This document shows positions 9,407-17,700 of a stretch of DNA of 22,761 nt, one piece after another. Each line of letters opens with the position of its first letter. The stretch's first letter is position 1. A program made the position numbers and the translations under genes. The notes below the pieces were generated by a model. It saw only the letters and a program-made list of their open reading frames with translations. It did not search any database and was not told the origin of the DNA. Source of the stretch: DAMBHY01 sp032068765 (GTDB lineage: Bacteria > Bacteroidota > Bacteroidia > Bacteroidales > Dysgonomonadaceae). The stretch covers positions 1-22,761 of the forward strand of contig DAMBHY010000023.1 in assembly GCA_032068765.1 (NCBI GenBank), given 5' to 3'.

Positions 9407-9443
9407 GTCCCAAGGTACCAATTAGGTACCTGCGGACTTTTTT
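9407..9443 (+). terminator. Strong rho-independent terminator
   Basis: GTCC (9407-9410) and AGGTACC (9413-9419) pair with GGTACCT (9425-9431) and GGAC (9434-9437) around an AATTA loop, with one 2-nt internal mismatch, followed by six T (9438-9443). It ends the RteC-like fragment and insulates the HTH gene behind it. Confidence 0.7.
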
Positions 9444-9486
9444 GCATTGCTGTCCTTTGCTTCCATAATCAAAAAATTATTTGAAA

Positions 9487-9612
9487 ATGGAAGCAATTAT
9501 TTTATCCAAAGACCAGTATTCAGAACTCGTAAAAAGACTGGATGACATCAACCAAAGATTGAATGCCAAAAACGATTCTAAGAAAGACACGTTCTTAGAT
9601 AATCAGGAATTT
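9487..9612 (+). pseudogene. Short HTH (excisionase-type) gene, 3'-truncated
   Basis: The start MEAIILSKDQYSELVKRLDD, followed by a Lys/Asp-rich spacer and DTFLDNQEFL, is the typical N-terminus of the roughly 100-residue MerR/excisionase-like HTH proteins of Bacteroidota mobile elements, in which the next residues form the DNA-binding helices. Here the reading changes character after QEF at about 9609: the frame runs on to 9810 but only as the antisense of the MarR gene. The HTH gene is therefore cut within its first 42 codons exactly where the minus-strand cargo operon begins. The true start is the ATG at 9487; a TTG two codons earlier is also open. Confidence 0.6.
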
Positions 9613-10074
9613 TTATTCGCCTTTATTCGCTTCAATCAGTTTTTCCATATTCAAATTAAAGTCGGCAAGTTTTTTGTCAATGTCCGAGAAAAATTCAATG
9701 TCAGCTTTTTCTACCTTTGTGAGTGCAGTCTGCAAAACCTTTTTTCCGTCTGTCGTAAGATTTACGGTTTTGGCTCTTGTATCGGTATCGTGTTCTTGCC
9801 TCGTTATTAATTTTTTTGTTTGTAACGTTCTCAATACTTTGGACACCATCATTCGGTCAAAATTGTTCCGATTGGCAATCTCTACCTGTGTTACGCAGTC
9901 ATTTTTATTGGTCAGCCACGCAATGGAAGTTAATAAAATAAACTGTGTATGTGTCAAATCCAAAGGGTCTAATACTTTTTTCAGTTTGCGTTGCCACAAC
10001 AAAGTGAGCTGTCCCAGCAAATAGCCAGGACTTTTGTCGGGGCTTTTAAAGATGAATTTAATTTTATCAGGCAT
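9613..10074 (-). CDS. MarR-family transcriptional regulator
   Basis: The 153-residue product has the MarR winged-helix layout: an N-terminal dimerisation helix (LLGQLTLLWQRKLKKVLDPL), HTH helices at about 60-90 (VTQVEIANRNNFDRMMVSKVLRTLQ), and the wing with DTDTRAKTVNLTTDGKKV (about 96-113), followed by a C-terminal dimerisation helix. The stop codon lies at the junction with the truncated HTH gene. Its ATG overlaps the end of the EVE gene by 8 nt, so it is the third gene of a VOC-EVE-MarR operon. MarR proteins usually repress their own operon; the inverted repeat at 10892-10924 is a candidate operator. Confidence 0.85.
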   Translation of the reverse strand: MPDKIKFIFKSPDKSPGYLLGQLTLLWQRKLKKVLDPLDLTHTQFILLTSIAWLTNKNDCVTQVEIANRNNFDRMMVSKVLRTLQTKKLITRQEHDTDTRAKTVNLTTDGKKVLQTALTKVEKADIEFFSDIDKKLADFNLNMEKLIEANKGE

Positions 10075-10507
10075 ATTCTTCTTGTAACATTTGTGATGAG
10101 ATTAATTTAAAATCGTGTTCTTTGATTTCCAAAAAGCCAAACCGAAACGGATACCCCCAACTTTTCTTGTTTTGAATAAAATCCAAATCATTTATCAAAG
10201 GAAGAATGGAAACATCTACACTTTCAAAAAATTCAATATCTCGTCTGAAAGGGCAAAAATCGGCAATCATCTGAAAAGGATATACTTCATCGTCTTTTAC
10301 CGTTCCAATAGCTGTAAATTCCTGACATTTTTCGGGTTTACCAAAACTTTGCTTTCCCGAATAGTAAATAACAAAATCACCCTTTCGCATTCTTTTCAGA
10401 GGTGATGCTTTTCCGTGACAGGCTTGTGCGATACTTTCCGAAATGCCTTTTTTTACGTGGTCTTTTGATGCCACAATTATCCAGTATTTTATTCCTCTCG
10501 TTTTCAT
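10067..10507 (-). CDS. EVE domain protein
   Basis: The 146-residue product from MKTRGIKYWIIVASKDHV is a single EVE domain (PUA-like fold). Seen are the N-terminal KYWIIVAS strand, HGKASPLKRMRKGDFVIYYS in the middle, and QEFTAIGTVKDDEVYPF. EVE domains of this family bind modified nucleobases and appear in modification-dependent defence and in stand-alone UPF0310-type proteins; the substrate here is unknown. The frame is open 14 codons further upstream, but that extension would overlap the VOC gene and begins with a hydrophobic run not seen in the family, so the ATG at 10507 is preferred, 4 nt after the VOC stop. Confidence 0.85.
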   Translation of the reverse strand: MKTRGIKYWIIVASKDHVKKGISESIAQACHGKASPLKRMRKGDFVIYYSGKQSFGKPEKCQEFTAIGTVKDDEVYPFQMIADFCPFRRDIEFFESVDVSILPLINDLDFIQNKKSWGYPFRFGFLEIKEHDFKLISSQMLQEEYA

Positions 10508-10511
10508 AATA

Positions 10512-10877
10512 TTAATAATTAGGTTGCATAAAAGTAAGAACATAACCATCGGGGTCTTTTACCAATAACGTTTTTCCGAAAGGTGTTGGGTTGATTGTCC
10601 CTAAAATCGGAATATTTTTTTGTTCAAATTCCTCTTTTAGTTTTTCAATAGTTCCGTCAATGACAAACCAAAGTGAAGTACCGATACCCAATTCTTTGCC
10701 CTCAATATTGCCTATTGGTTTTCTGATGGCAAAACTTGCTTCACCTTTATTGTATTTAAAAGCAACCGCATCAGGATTGCCCGTTTCTAAGGCTTCAAAG
10801 CCCAATTTAGTAGTGTAGAAGTCTTTTGATACTTCCAAATCTCTCACTTGAAGAGATGCAAATTCTAATCGTCTCAT
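10512..10877 (-). CDS. VOC family (glyoxalase/bleomycin-resistance fold) protein
   Basis: The 121-residue product MRRLEFASLQVRDLEVSKDF and onward shows the two beta-alpha-beta-beta-beta modules of the vicinal oxygen chelate fold: FYTTKLGFEAL in the first, and FGKTLLVKDPDGYVLTFMQP at the end of the second, where the DPDG turn and the final strand are characteristic. Such small proteins bind or convert small molecules, and some sequester antibiotics; the ligand cannot be told. The frame is open upstream to 10952 but the ATG at 10877 gives the normal VOC start. It is the first gene of the MarR operon, with the promoter/operator just upstream. Confidence 0.85.
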   Translation of the reverse strand: MRRLEFASLQVRDLEVSKDFYTTKLGFEALETGNPDAVAFKYNKGEASFAIRKPIGNIEGKELGIGTSLWFVIDGTIEKLKEEFEQKNIPILGTINPTPFGKTLLVKDPDGYVLTFMQPNY

Positions 10878-10891
10878 TGTATAAAAATTTA

Positions 10892-10924
10892 TTGTTGCCA
10901 CAAATATAATATATACGACAACAA
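10892..10924 (-). promoter_or_regulatory. Candidate MarR operator and promoter of the VOC-EVE-MarR operon
   Basis: TTGTTGCC (10892-10899) and GACAACAA (10917-10924) form an inverted repeat (TTGTTGnC...GnCAACAA, 7 of 8 pairs) around an AT-rich centre. On the minus strand the centre reads TATATTTG (10908-10901), an exact match to the Bacteroidota -7 element TAnnTTTG, 24 nt before the VOC start codon. A repressor on the repeat would cover the promoter. No -33 element at the usual spacing is obvious. Confidence 0.45.
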
Positions 10925-10953
10925 TAAGCGATACTTTTCCTCTTTTTTTCAAT

Positions 10954-11913
10954 TTGAAAAAAAATATTGTTGACTACATTTCCGAACTTGCCAATACCAT
11001 TACAACCACGCAACAGGATTTATGGCAAACTTGTTTCAAAAAGTGGTTTGTAGCAATGGTTGCTTGCGTAACCAATGAAAAAGCAATAAATCAGACCGTA
11101 ATTGTGTTTAGTGGAAAACAAGGCGTAGGCAAAACAACCTGGATAGAAAAACTCATTCCCAAACCTTTAAAGGATTATATGTTTTCGGGAACAATCAATC
11201 CCAATAACAAAGACACTTTAATTCATTTAGCAGAATGTATGCTCATCAATCTGGACGAACTCGAAAACCTAAACCGTACAGAGATAGGAACATTAAAAGA
11301 GCTAATCACAAAAACGCATATCCGAATGCGAAAGGCATACGGACACAACAACGAAACCCTGCCCCGCAGAGCATCATTTGCAGGCAGTGTAAACACTGCC
11401 CAATTTCTGAACGACACAACCGGCTCACGCCGTTTCCTTTGCTTTGAAGTAGAGCATATTGAGTACGCGCACAACATTGACATAAAGGCCGTATATGCAC
11501 AAGCTACTCAGTTGTACAAAAATGGTTTCAGATATTGGTTCAACCAGGAAGAAATAAAAGAAATCAACCACAACAACGAGCAATATCAAATTCGCAGCCC
11601 TGAAGAGGAATTGCTGTTAACCTGGTTTGAACTAGCCGATAGAGAAACTGCCAACAATTTTCTGAACACCACACAAATTGCAGCCAAATTAGCCGACAAA
11701 GCCAAGCTCAATATCACAGACGGCACGGTAATGAAGTTAGGCAAAGCATTAAAGAAACACGGCTACCTTCGATTATCCAAAAAGAACGGTTATGTGTATG
11801 CTGTAAAAGAACTCACTTGGGACGAAGTAGAGCAGAAAAACAAAGAGAAAGAACCGCCAACCGAACAGCCTAAACCGCCGGAGCAATCCCAATTTCGGTT
11901 TGATAAATCATAA
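10954..11913 (+). CDS. VapE-type P-loop primase/helicase domain, N-terminally truncated
   Basis: The 319-residue product carries the virulence-associated E ATPase domain: Walker A GKQGVGKTT (54-62), Walker B LINLDELE with D101-E102, and the conserved SVNTAQFLNDTTGSRRFLCF region after the SFAG strand. A winged-helix-like region and a Pro/Glu/Gln-rich tail follow. In full-length Bacteroidota ICE proteins of this type the ATPase is preceded by several hundred residues, including a BT4734-like/primase part; here homologous-looking sequence starts at about VDYISELANT, only four codons after the TTG start. The gene is therefore probably a 5'-deleted remnant joined to the promoter region of the minus-strand cargo operon. 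Whether the ATPase is still translated is uncertain. Confidence 0.75.
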   Translation: MKKNIVDYISELANTITTTQQDLWQTCFKKWFVAMVACVTNEKAINQTVIVFSGKQGVGKTTWIEKLIPKPLKDYMFSGTINPNNKDTLIHLAECMLINLDELENLNRTEIGTLKELITKTHIRMRKAYGHNNETLPRRASFAGSVNTAQFLNDTTGSRRFLCFEVEHIEYAHNIDIKAVYAQATQLYKNGFRYWFNQEEIKEINHNNEQYQIRSPEEELLLTWFELADRETANNFLNTTQIAAKLADKAKLNITDGTVMKLGKALKKHGYLRLSKKNGYVYAVKELTWDEVEQKNKEKEPPTEQPKPPEQSQFRFDKS

Positions 11914-12164
11914 CCGTACAAATTGCATTGCTTTTCGTATGTTTGAATGGATAAGTAGGATAAGCATTTTTCAGCTAAAACATTTTTCATTTTTTAGCTT
12001 CGCTAAAAAACAAGCCAAAACAGACCTAAATAACGCAAACAGAAACCTACGGTTTACTGTTTTGCTTCCAATCATCCCGATAAATCGGTTTTTGTATTCC
12101 TTCGGAATAACAAAATATCTTTTTCAAGAAAATTAGTTATCCTACTTATCCATTATTGTACGGT
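11913..12164 (+). repeat. Inverted-repeat-bounded structured element with four triloop-like hairpins
   Basis: An outer 9-bp repeat ACCGTACAA (11913-11921) / TTGTACGGT (12156-12164) and an inner perfect 18-bp repeat AATGGATAAGTAGGATAA (11946-11963) / TTATCCTACTTATCCATT (12137-12154) enclose four hairpins: TTTTTTAGC-TTC-GCTAAAAAA (11990-12010), a stem with TAC loop at 12035-12065, CCGAT-AA-ATCGG (12077-12088), and TATTCC-TTC-GGAATA (12095-12109). No convincing gene lies inside. It could be a structured RNA, a MITE-like element or a recombination site; strand is not certain. Confidence 0.6.
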
Positions 12165-12195
12165 GCAAAATGGTGTAGGCTGACCTGCTTTTTCG

Positions 12196-12203
12196 TATCT
12201 TTA
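12196..12203 (+). promoter_or_regulatory. Candidate -7 promoter element upstream of the YhcG-like gene
   Basis: TATCTTTA matches the Bacteroidota -7 consensus TAnnTTTG at seven of eight positions and lies 35 nt before the ATG. It would drive the 12.2-18.8 kb gene block. No clear -33 element is visible. Confidence 0.35.
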
Positions 12204-12238
12204 CCATTGATAGAAATTTAAATATTTACATCTAAAAA

Positions 12239-13252
12239 ATGCTTATAAACCAATCGATTATATCGGATATAAAAACCATCATTACCCAATCAAGGGATAA
12301 TGCCATTCGTGCTGTTGACCATCAGCGTACGCTGATGTATTGGCATATCGGCAAAAGGATTTTTGAAGAAGAGCAGGAAAGCAAAGACCGGGCTGATTAT
12401 GGAACCTATCTGATAAAATATCTTTCCGAACAGCTACAGCCCGAATTTGGTAGTGGCTTTTCGGTTAGGCAAATCAACCTTTATAGACAATTTTACCGCA
12501 CGTTTGAGAATGTGCACGCACTGCGTGCACAATTGAGCTGGACACAGTATAAATTGTTGCTAAGTGTTGATAACCAAGATAAAAGAGAGTTCTATATTGC
12601 TGAAACCATCAAGAATAATTGGACTTCACGGCAATTGGAACGGCAGGTTTACAGTAGTTTGTACGAACGTCTTTTGTTGAGCAACGACAAAGAAAGTGTA
12701 TTGGCGGTTGCTAAAAATGAAAAATTACCTTCCGAAGCCAAGGAAATTATCAAAGACCCGATGTTGTTGGAGTTTCTGGGATTGAAACGGGAATCTGCCT
12801 ATTATGAAAAAGATTTGGAAAGTGCCATTATCACCCATTTACAAGATTTCTTGTTGGAATTAGGCAATGGATTTTCTTTTGTGGCAAGACAGAAAAGAAT
12901 CCATATAGAGGGCGATGAGTTTTTTGTGGATTTGGTATTTTACAACCGATTATTGCAAAGTTTTGTCATCATTGAAATTAAAACCACAAAGTTGACTCAC
13001 CAAGACATCGGACAATTGCAGATGTATGTAAACTATTATGACCGCATAGAAAAATTGCCACACGAAAATCCGACCATTGGGATTTTGCTTTGTGCCAGTA
13101 AAAATGATGCAGTTGTGAAATTCACTCTACCTGAAGAACAGAAGCAAATAATCGCCAGTCAATATGAGCTTTATTTACCAACAGAAAAACAATTATTGGA
13201 TGAGGTGAATAAAGAGTTGGAGAGTTTTGAGGAAAAGGGTGAAAAATTATAA
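12239..13252 (+). CDS. YhcG/DUF1016 family PD-(D/E)XK nuclease
   Basis: The 337-residue product matches the DUF1016 (YhcG) family over its full length. The N-terminal domain has the family's RTLMYWHIGKRIFEEEQ region, SVRQINLYRQFY and LRAQLSWTQYKLLLSV. The C-terminal domain has a PD-(D/E)XK core with D231 (EFFVDLVFYNR), E246-I-K248 (FVIIEIK) and a following Q (GQLQMYVNYYD). These proteins are common in defence islands and next to restriction systems; a nuclease role is predicted from the fold. It is first in a same-strand block, 27 nt before the small SNSSS-motif gene. Two perfect DNA palindromes lie inside the coding sequence (12320-12337 and 12512-12530). Confidence 0.88.
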   Translation: MLINQSIISDIKTIITQSRDNAIRAVDHQRTLMYWHIGKRIFEEEQESKDRADYGTYLIKYLSEQLQPEFGSGFSVRQINLYRQFYRTFENVHALRAQLSWTQYKLLLSVDNQDKREFYIAETIKNNWTSRQLERQVYSSLYERLLLSNDKESVLAVAKNEKLPSEAKEIIKDPMLLEFLGLKRESAYYEKDLESAIITHLQDFLLELGNGFSFVARQKRIHIEGDEFFVDLVFYNRLLQSFVIIEIKTTKLTHQDIGQLQMYVNYYDRIEKLPHENPTIGILLCASKNDAVVKFTLPEEQKQIIASQYELYLPTEKQLLDEVNKELESFEEKGEKL

Positions 13253-13279
13253 GATATCAAATTTTTAGAACCAATAATT

Positions 13280-13669
13280 ATGAAAATAAGAAATGATTTT
13301 GTTTCCAATAGTAGTTCTGTAAGTTATATCATCACAATGAAGAAAGAGCTTTTGGAAACTATGGAAAGAGCCTTTGGAGATTATACCGATAAAGAAATTG
13401 CAAAAATTAGAAATTTCGTAAAAGAAGACCTAGTTGAGAATGGAACAAGAGTATATCTTGGTGATGAAGATATTTACTATAAGAAAGTAGAGTTTAATAC
13501 CGATGGAGGTACAAATACTAAAGAATGGATAGAAGCTGAGGGTAAAGAATTGGATTTATCTCAAATGGATGATGAAGAGATTTGGAAATATATTTATGGT
13601 GAGTATATAATGAAAGGAGAACTTGGGAAAATATATGGGCTTGGGGTAACACAAACACAAACCTATTAA
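13280..13669 (+). CDS. Small protein with N-terminal KIRxDFVSNSSS motif (possible radical SAM partner)
   Basis: The 129-residue product begins MKIRNDFVSNSSSVSYII, a motif I recognise at the very N-terminus of many otherwise different small bacterial proteins of unknown function. The rest is strongly acidic (segments such as DLSQMDDEEIWKYIYGEY), has no cysteine, no signal peptide and no membrane segment, and ends GLGVTQTQTY. It is followed after 2 nt by the radical SAM/SPASM gene, so translational coupling is likely. A conserved N-terminus plus variable body next to a SPASM enzyme is the layout of a leader-bearing substrate, so a modified-peptide precursor is one reading; a regulator or chaperone of the STAND protein is another. 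No function is established. Confidence 0.75.
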   Translation: MKIRNDFVSNSSSVSYIITMKKELLETMERAFGDYTDKEIAKIRNFVKEDLVENGTRVYLGDEDIYYKKVEFNTDGGTNTKEWIEAEGKELDLSQMDDEEIWKYIYGEYIMKGELGKIYGLGVTQTQTY

Positions 13670-13671
13670 TT

Positions 13672-14721
13672 ATGAATTTGATTAGAAGACACAGTGAAGG
13701 ATACAATTTTATAGCTGACCCAAAATCAGGTATAACAATGAGATGGGGAAAAACGGTCAATGATGATCCTTATAGAGCACCTATGCCTGAATTGGTTGAT
13801 ATTTCAATATCTAATCATTGTACAAAAGGATGTACTTTTTGTTACCGAGATAGTGTGCCAAACAATGTGTTTATGAGCTTAGTAGACTATGAACGTGTGA
13901 TTCAATCATTGAACGATGAGCGTTGGGGGAATGTTTTTCAGGTGGCATTAGGTGGCGGCGAACCATTAGAACATCCTGATTTTATTGAGATATTAAAAAT
14001 TACAAGAAAATACAATGTAGTGCCGAATTTTACTACAAATGCAATGCATATCACAAAAGATATAGCAGAAAAAATAAAACCACTTGTTGGTGCTGTTGCC
14101 ATTTCATATCCAAATATTCGTTCAATACCCTTGTCTAAGGCACATATTTTTATTGAAGAAGGAATTAAAACAAATATCCATTTCATCCTTGACAAGAAAA
14201 GCATCAAACAAGGAATTGAAATATTAGAGGGCAAATACAATGACCTTCTTAAAGGATTTAACTCAATCATATTTCTGACATTTAAGCCTATGGGAAGAGG
14301 TAAAGAAGATTTGTGTTTAGAGTTGAATGATGATTTAAAAAAATTCTGCAAGTTGGTGGATGCACACTCCTGCATTCTAAATATTGGGTTCGATTCTTGT
14401 TTTATGCCAATGTTGATGCACTTTACAAATACTACAATTGATTTTATAGAACCTTGCGAATGCGCCTTTTTTTCTGCTTATGTAGATGAAAATCTAAATG
14501 TGAAACCGTGCTCTTTTGCGAATCATAATAGAGACACGTACAGCTTGAGAGAAAAAAGTTTTTCTGATATATGGAATGGTCATTGGGAAACATATCGAAG
14601 TGCTCAGGTGAATACTTGTGAACGAACCTGTAAAAATAGTAGTAACTGTAGAGGTGGTTGTCCATATTATAGCCAGATTAATTTGTGTAAAACAGAAAAC
14701 AAGGAAGAGGCATTAGTATGA
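13672..14721 (+). CDS. Radical SAM enzyme with SPASM domain
   Basis: The 349-residue product carries the radical SAM signature CxxxCxxC (C50, C54, C57 in SNHCTKGCTFCYRD), the GGGEP SAM-binding motif (94-98) and a following TTNAM strand. The C-terminal part has a SPASM-type cysteine set for auxiliary Fe-S clusters: C262, C264, C280, then C316-x3-C320-x5-C326-x3-C330-x8-C339. SPASM enzymes commonly modify ribosomally made peptides or proteins through a SAM-derived radical. The gene sits between the small SNSSS protein (2-nt gap) and the STAND ATPase (4-nt ATGA overlap), so all three should be made together. The substrate is unknown; the small upstream protein is the obvious candidate. This family is not Viperin-like as far as I can judge, because of the SPASM domain. 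Confidence 0.9.
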   Translation: MNLIRRHSEGYNFIADPKSGITMRWGKTVNDDPYRAPMPELVDISISNHCTKGCTFCYRDSVPNNVFMSLVDYERVIQSLNDERWGNVFQVALGGGEPLEHPDFIEILKITRKYNVVPNFTTNAMHITKDIAEKIKPLVGAVAISYPNIRSIPLSKAHIFIEEGIKTNIHFILDKKSIKQGIEILEGKYNDLLKGFNSIIFLTFKPMGRGKEDLCLELNDDLKKFCKLVDAHSCILNIGFDSCFMPMLMHFTNTTIDFIEPCECAFFSAYVDENLNVKPCSFANHNRDTYSLREKSFSDIWNGHWETYRSAQVNTCERTCKNSSNCRGGCPYYSQINLCKTENKEEALV

Positions 14722-17700
14722 TTAATATTTTATGGAGCCAATTTGATAGTAACCAGCAAGCAAAAGACATAAGTTTTGAATCTTTCTGCTTTCAAGTTGC
14801 TTATCTCCGTTATTGCAAGTTTGGATATTTTGATAACTTTTATAATACCCCAGGTTCTGAATTTTACTTGACACTTCATACAGACTGTCCAGAATTAAAT
14901 CTCAAAGCTGGAGATGAAATAGGATGGCAGGTTAAATGGTGGTATAATACTGAAGATAACACAAGTCTCACGAAGAATAGAAGAGATCAACTTGAAAAGA
15001 ATTTTTCTACAACCTTAAAAAGGCATTCCAATATTAAGCTGTGGATTATATGTACGCCAGGAAGTTTTGAAGAGGATTCATTCATAGAATTAAATACATC
15101 ATTAAATAAGTTATCATCTAACTCAAAAGTTCTGCATTGGAATAAAGAGACGTTCAAGAATTTCTTATCCAGTGAGCATTCAAAATTTGGAGGATTATTC
15201 CATTATTATTTCAATACAAATTTTATAAGTTTTGACCTTATAAAAGAATATACACAACAGCAAATACAATACCTGCATACAAAGTTCGATACCGATTTGT
15301 ATGTTCCTTCAGACTATGATGAAGAAATCCTGTACTTACTTAACTACAAGGATATTTATAATGAAATTGAACTTAAAAGCACATATATACAGGATGATAT
15401 CAAAAGCACAAAAAGAAATATAGAGAGAAAAGATTTAGAATCATTTTTAAACGCAGATTATACTAAAGATGTTTTGGAATTAATCGATTTCATTTGTAAT
15501 ACTCTTAATGAAGTCTGTATTATTCTGAATTCAAAATTAAGTATTGAAAAGTGTAGAGATTTAGATGACAAGATTAAATCCTATCTTAAAAAATATCGTT
15601 CGTATGCAGATAAATTAAACAAGACTATTAGAGATGGAAAGTGGGCGAAAAGTGAAAAAGAAAAGCAATATGACTGGCGTCACGAGGACATCATCGAACA
15701 GATACACCTTTTGCATAGTCATTTTGTAGAAATTGAAAACCTTGAAAAAAGAATCCACAATCATAAATCAATACCAACTCCACTTGTAGAATTATTAGAC
15801 TTAGTTAATCAAAAAGAAGTCCATATTCTTAGTAGTGCTGGTTACGGCAAAACAAACATTGCTTGTAATATGGCTAAAACCTGTATTGAAAAGAATATAC
15901 CGGCAGTTCTCTTACTGGGTTCAAATTTTAGGAAATCTGATTTTCCGCAAAAAATAGCATTAGAATCTTTAGGATTAGAAAGGTATTATGATTTTAAACA
16001 ATTTTTGCGTGCCCTGAATACATTGGGCTTTATCAAGGGCTTTAAAGTACCAATAATTATTGATGGACTAAATGAAAGCAATCCATACAAAGAAATTTGG
16101 AGAACAAACGTCTATGATATCATAGCAGAAATTAAAAAGCTTGATTATGTGTGCCTGATTACAACCTGCAGAGACCGGTATATTAATTCCATATTTGAAA
16201 AGAATAATATAACTGATATCAAGAATACGTTTGTTTTGGAGGGACTTACGGAAAAGCAAAAAAGATCGGCTGTGCCTAAGTACTTTAAAAAGTACGACAT
16301 AGTTCCAACGTCTTGGAACTTTAATAAAGATTTATTCAAGCATCCGCTTTTACTAAAAATATTTTCTGAAGCTAATACAGGAAATAGAAATATCAATATT
16401 TCAATTGATAATGTTTTTCAAAGTTTCGATAAGTATTATGATAATATCATCAGAAAGGTTACTGATGATGATAGTTTAAGTAAAAAAAATATCAATTCTA
16501 GAGTTTCGCAGGTATGTGAAAAGCTATGGAATGATAATTCCCGAGATATTGACATTGTTGATTTCGTATCCCTTATTTCTCCCAATAGCGACACGCTTGC
16601 AGGAACAATAGCAGATAAGATTCTAGATGAAGGACTTTGTTTATTTCAAAGAAATCTGGACGAAACTGATAACGAAAAAATTCAGTTTGCTTATGATTTA
16701 GTTGCAGGCTACCTTATTGCTTCAAAAGTTTTATTAGCAAATGCTAAAACAGCTGATGAAGCGAAAGATTCGTTAGATATGAATGATATTCAAAGCAAAT
16801 TATTTACTGAAGATAGTGCACATCCTTTGGCTGAAGATATAATGATTTCATTACTGTATCTTTTACCATCAAAATATGGTGTTGAATTTTTTGAATTATT
16901 CGACAATACAACAACCTTGGAAATTAGTTACCGAAATATTGACTATTATATTGGTAATACTTCAGGACAGGAAAAATTGAAAACAATATTTTCAAAATCA
17001 GAAAAAGATGATATTAACCATAGTCTTCTTCTGAGTAAGCTATACGAAAATATATTTCAAAAGAAAGTTCACGGGCTATCATTATTTACAATGTCTGTTT
17101 TGCTTAATTTAAAGCAAACAGAGATTGACATTCATTGGACAGAAATCATAAGGAAAAATAATGCAACAACTTATGATTTGTTAGAAGCAATCAATAAGGC
17201 TTCATTGCGCGAAAAATTAACAGCTATTGAAGCGGAAGAGTGTTTTTACATTTCATTAATTAGTACAGTATCTACAAATCAAATTCTTAGAGACCTTGCT
17301 ACCGAAAACTTGTACTTAATTGGGCGGTCTTACCCTAATCAAGTGTTGCAATTTTGCAAACAATGTTTTGATTTCAAAGATGCAAATGCAATAGAATCAC
17401 TTATTGCATCCATCTGCGGAACTTTATTGGCAGTAAAAGATAAAGAAATAACAAGGAATGCGCTAGAACTTCTAATAACTGATTTTTTACCTAAGTGGAA
17501 AAATACCCATATCGGAGTAATTGAGTATATTTTGACAATTAGCGAATTCGCCTATGAAAACTTCAAACTTGACTATCGAAAAAAAATAAAATTTAATAAG
17601 GGCAATTTTAGAATTTCTACAAAAAAGCTTACTGAATCTCAAAATGGGAAAGCTTATTCTCGTTTTAACGCTTCGCTTTCAGGTGTAGATATGTATGATT

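Noticed and set aside
9086..9447. Open frames on the minus strand opposite the RteC-like fragment
   Set aside because: They are antisense to a better frame and cross a strong terminator.
11900..12136. A 78-codon open frame starting inside the VapE end
   Set aside because: It reads through the hairpin series, has no recognisable protein character, and its phase is set by the repeats.
11913..12164. Assignment of the hairpin element as a true retron
   Set aside because: No reverse transcriptase gene is present in the window, and no long msd-type hairpin is evident.
13672..14721. Prokaryotic viperin
   Set aside because: The SPASM cysteine set at the C-terminus and the peptide-modifying type of layout do not fit viperins.
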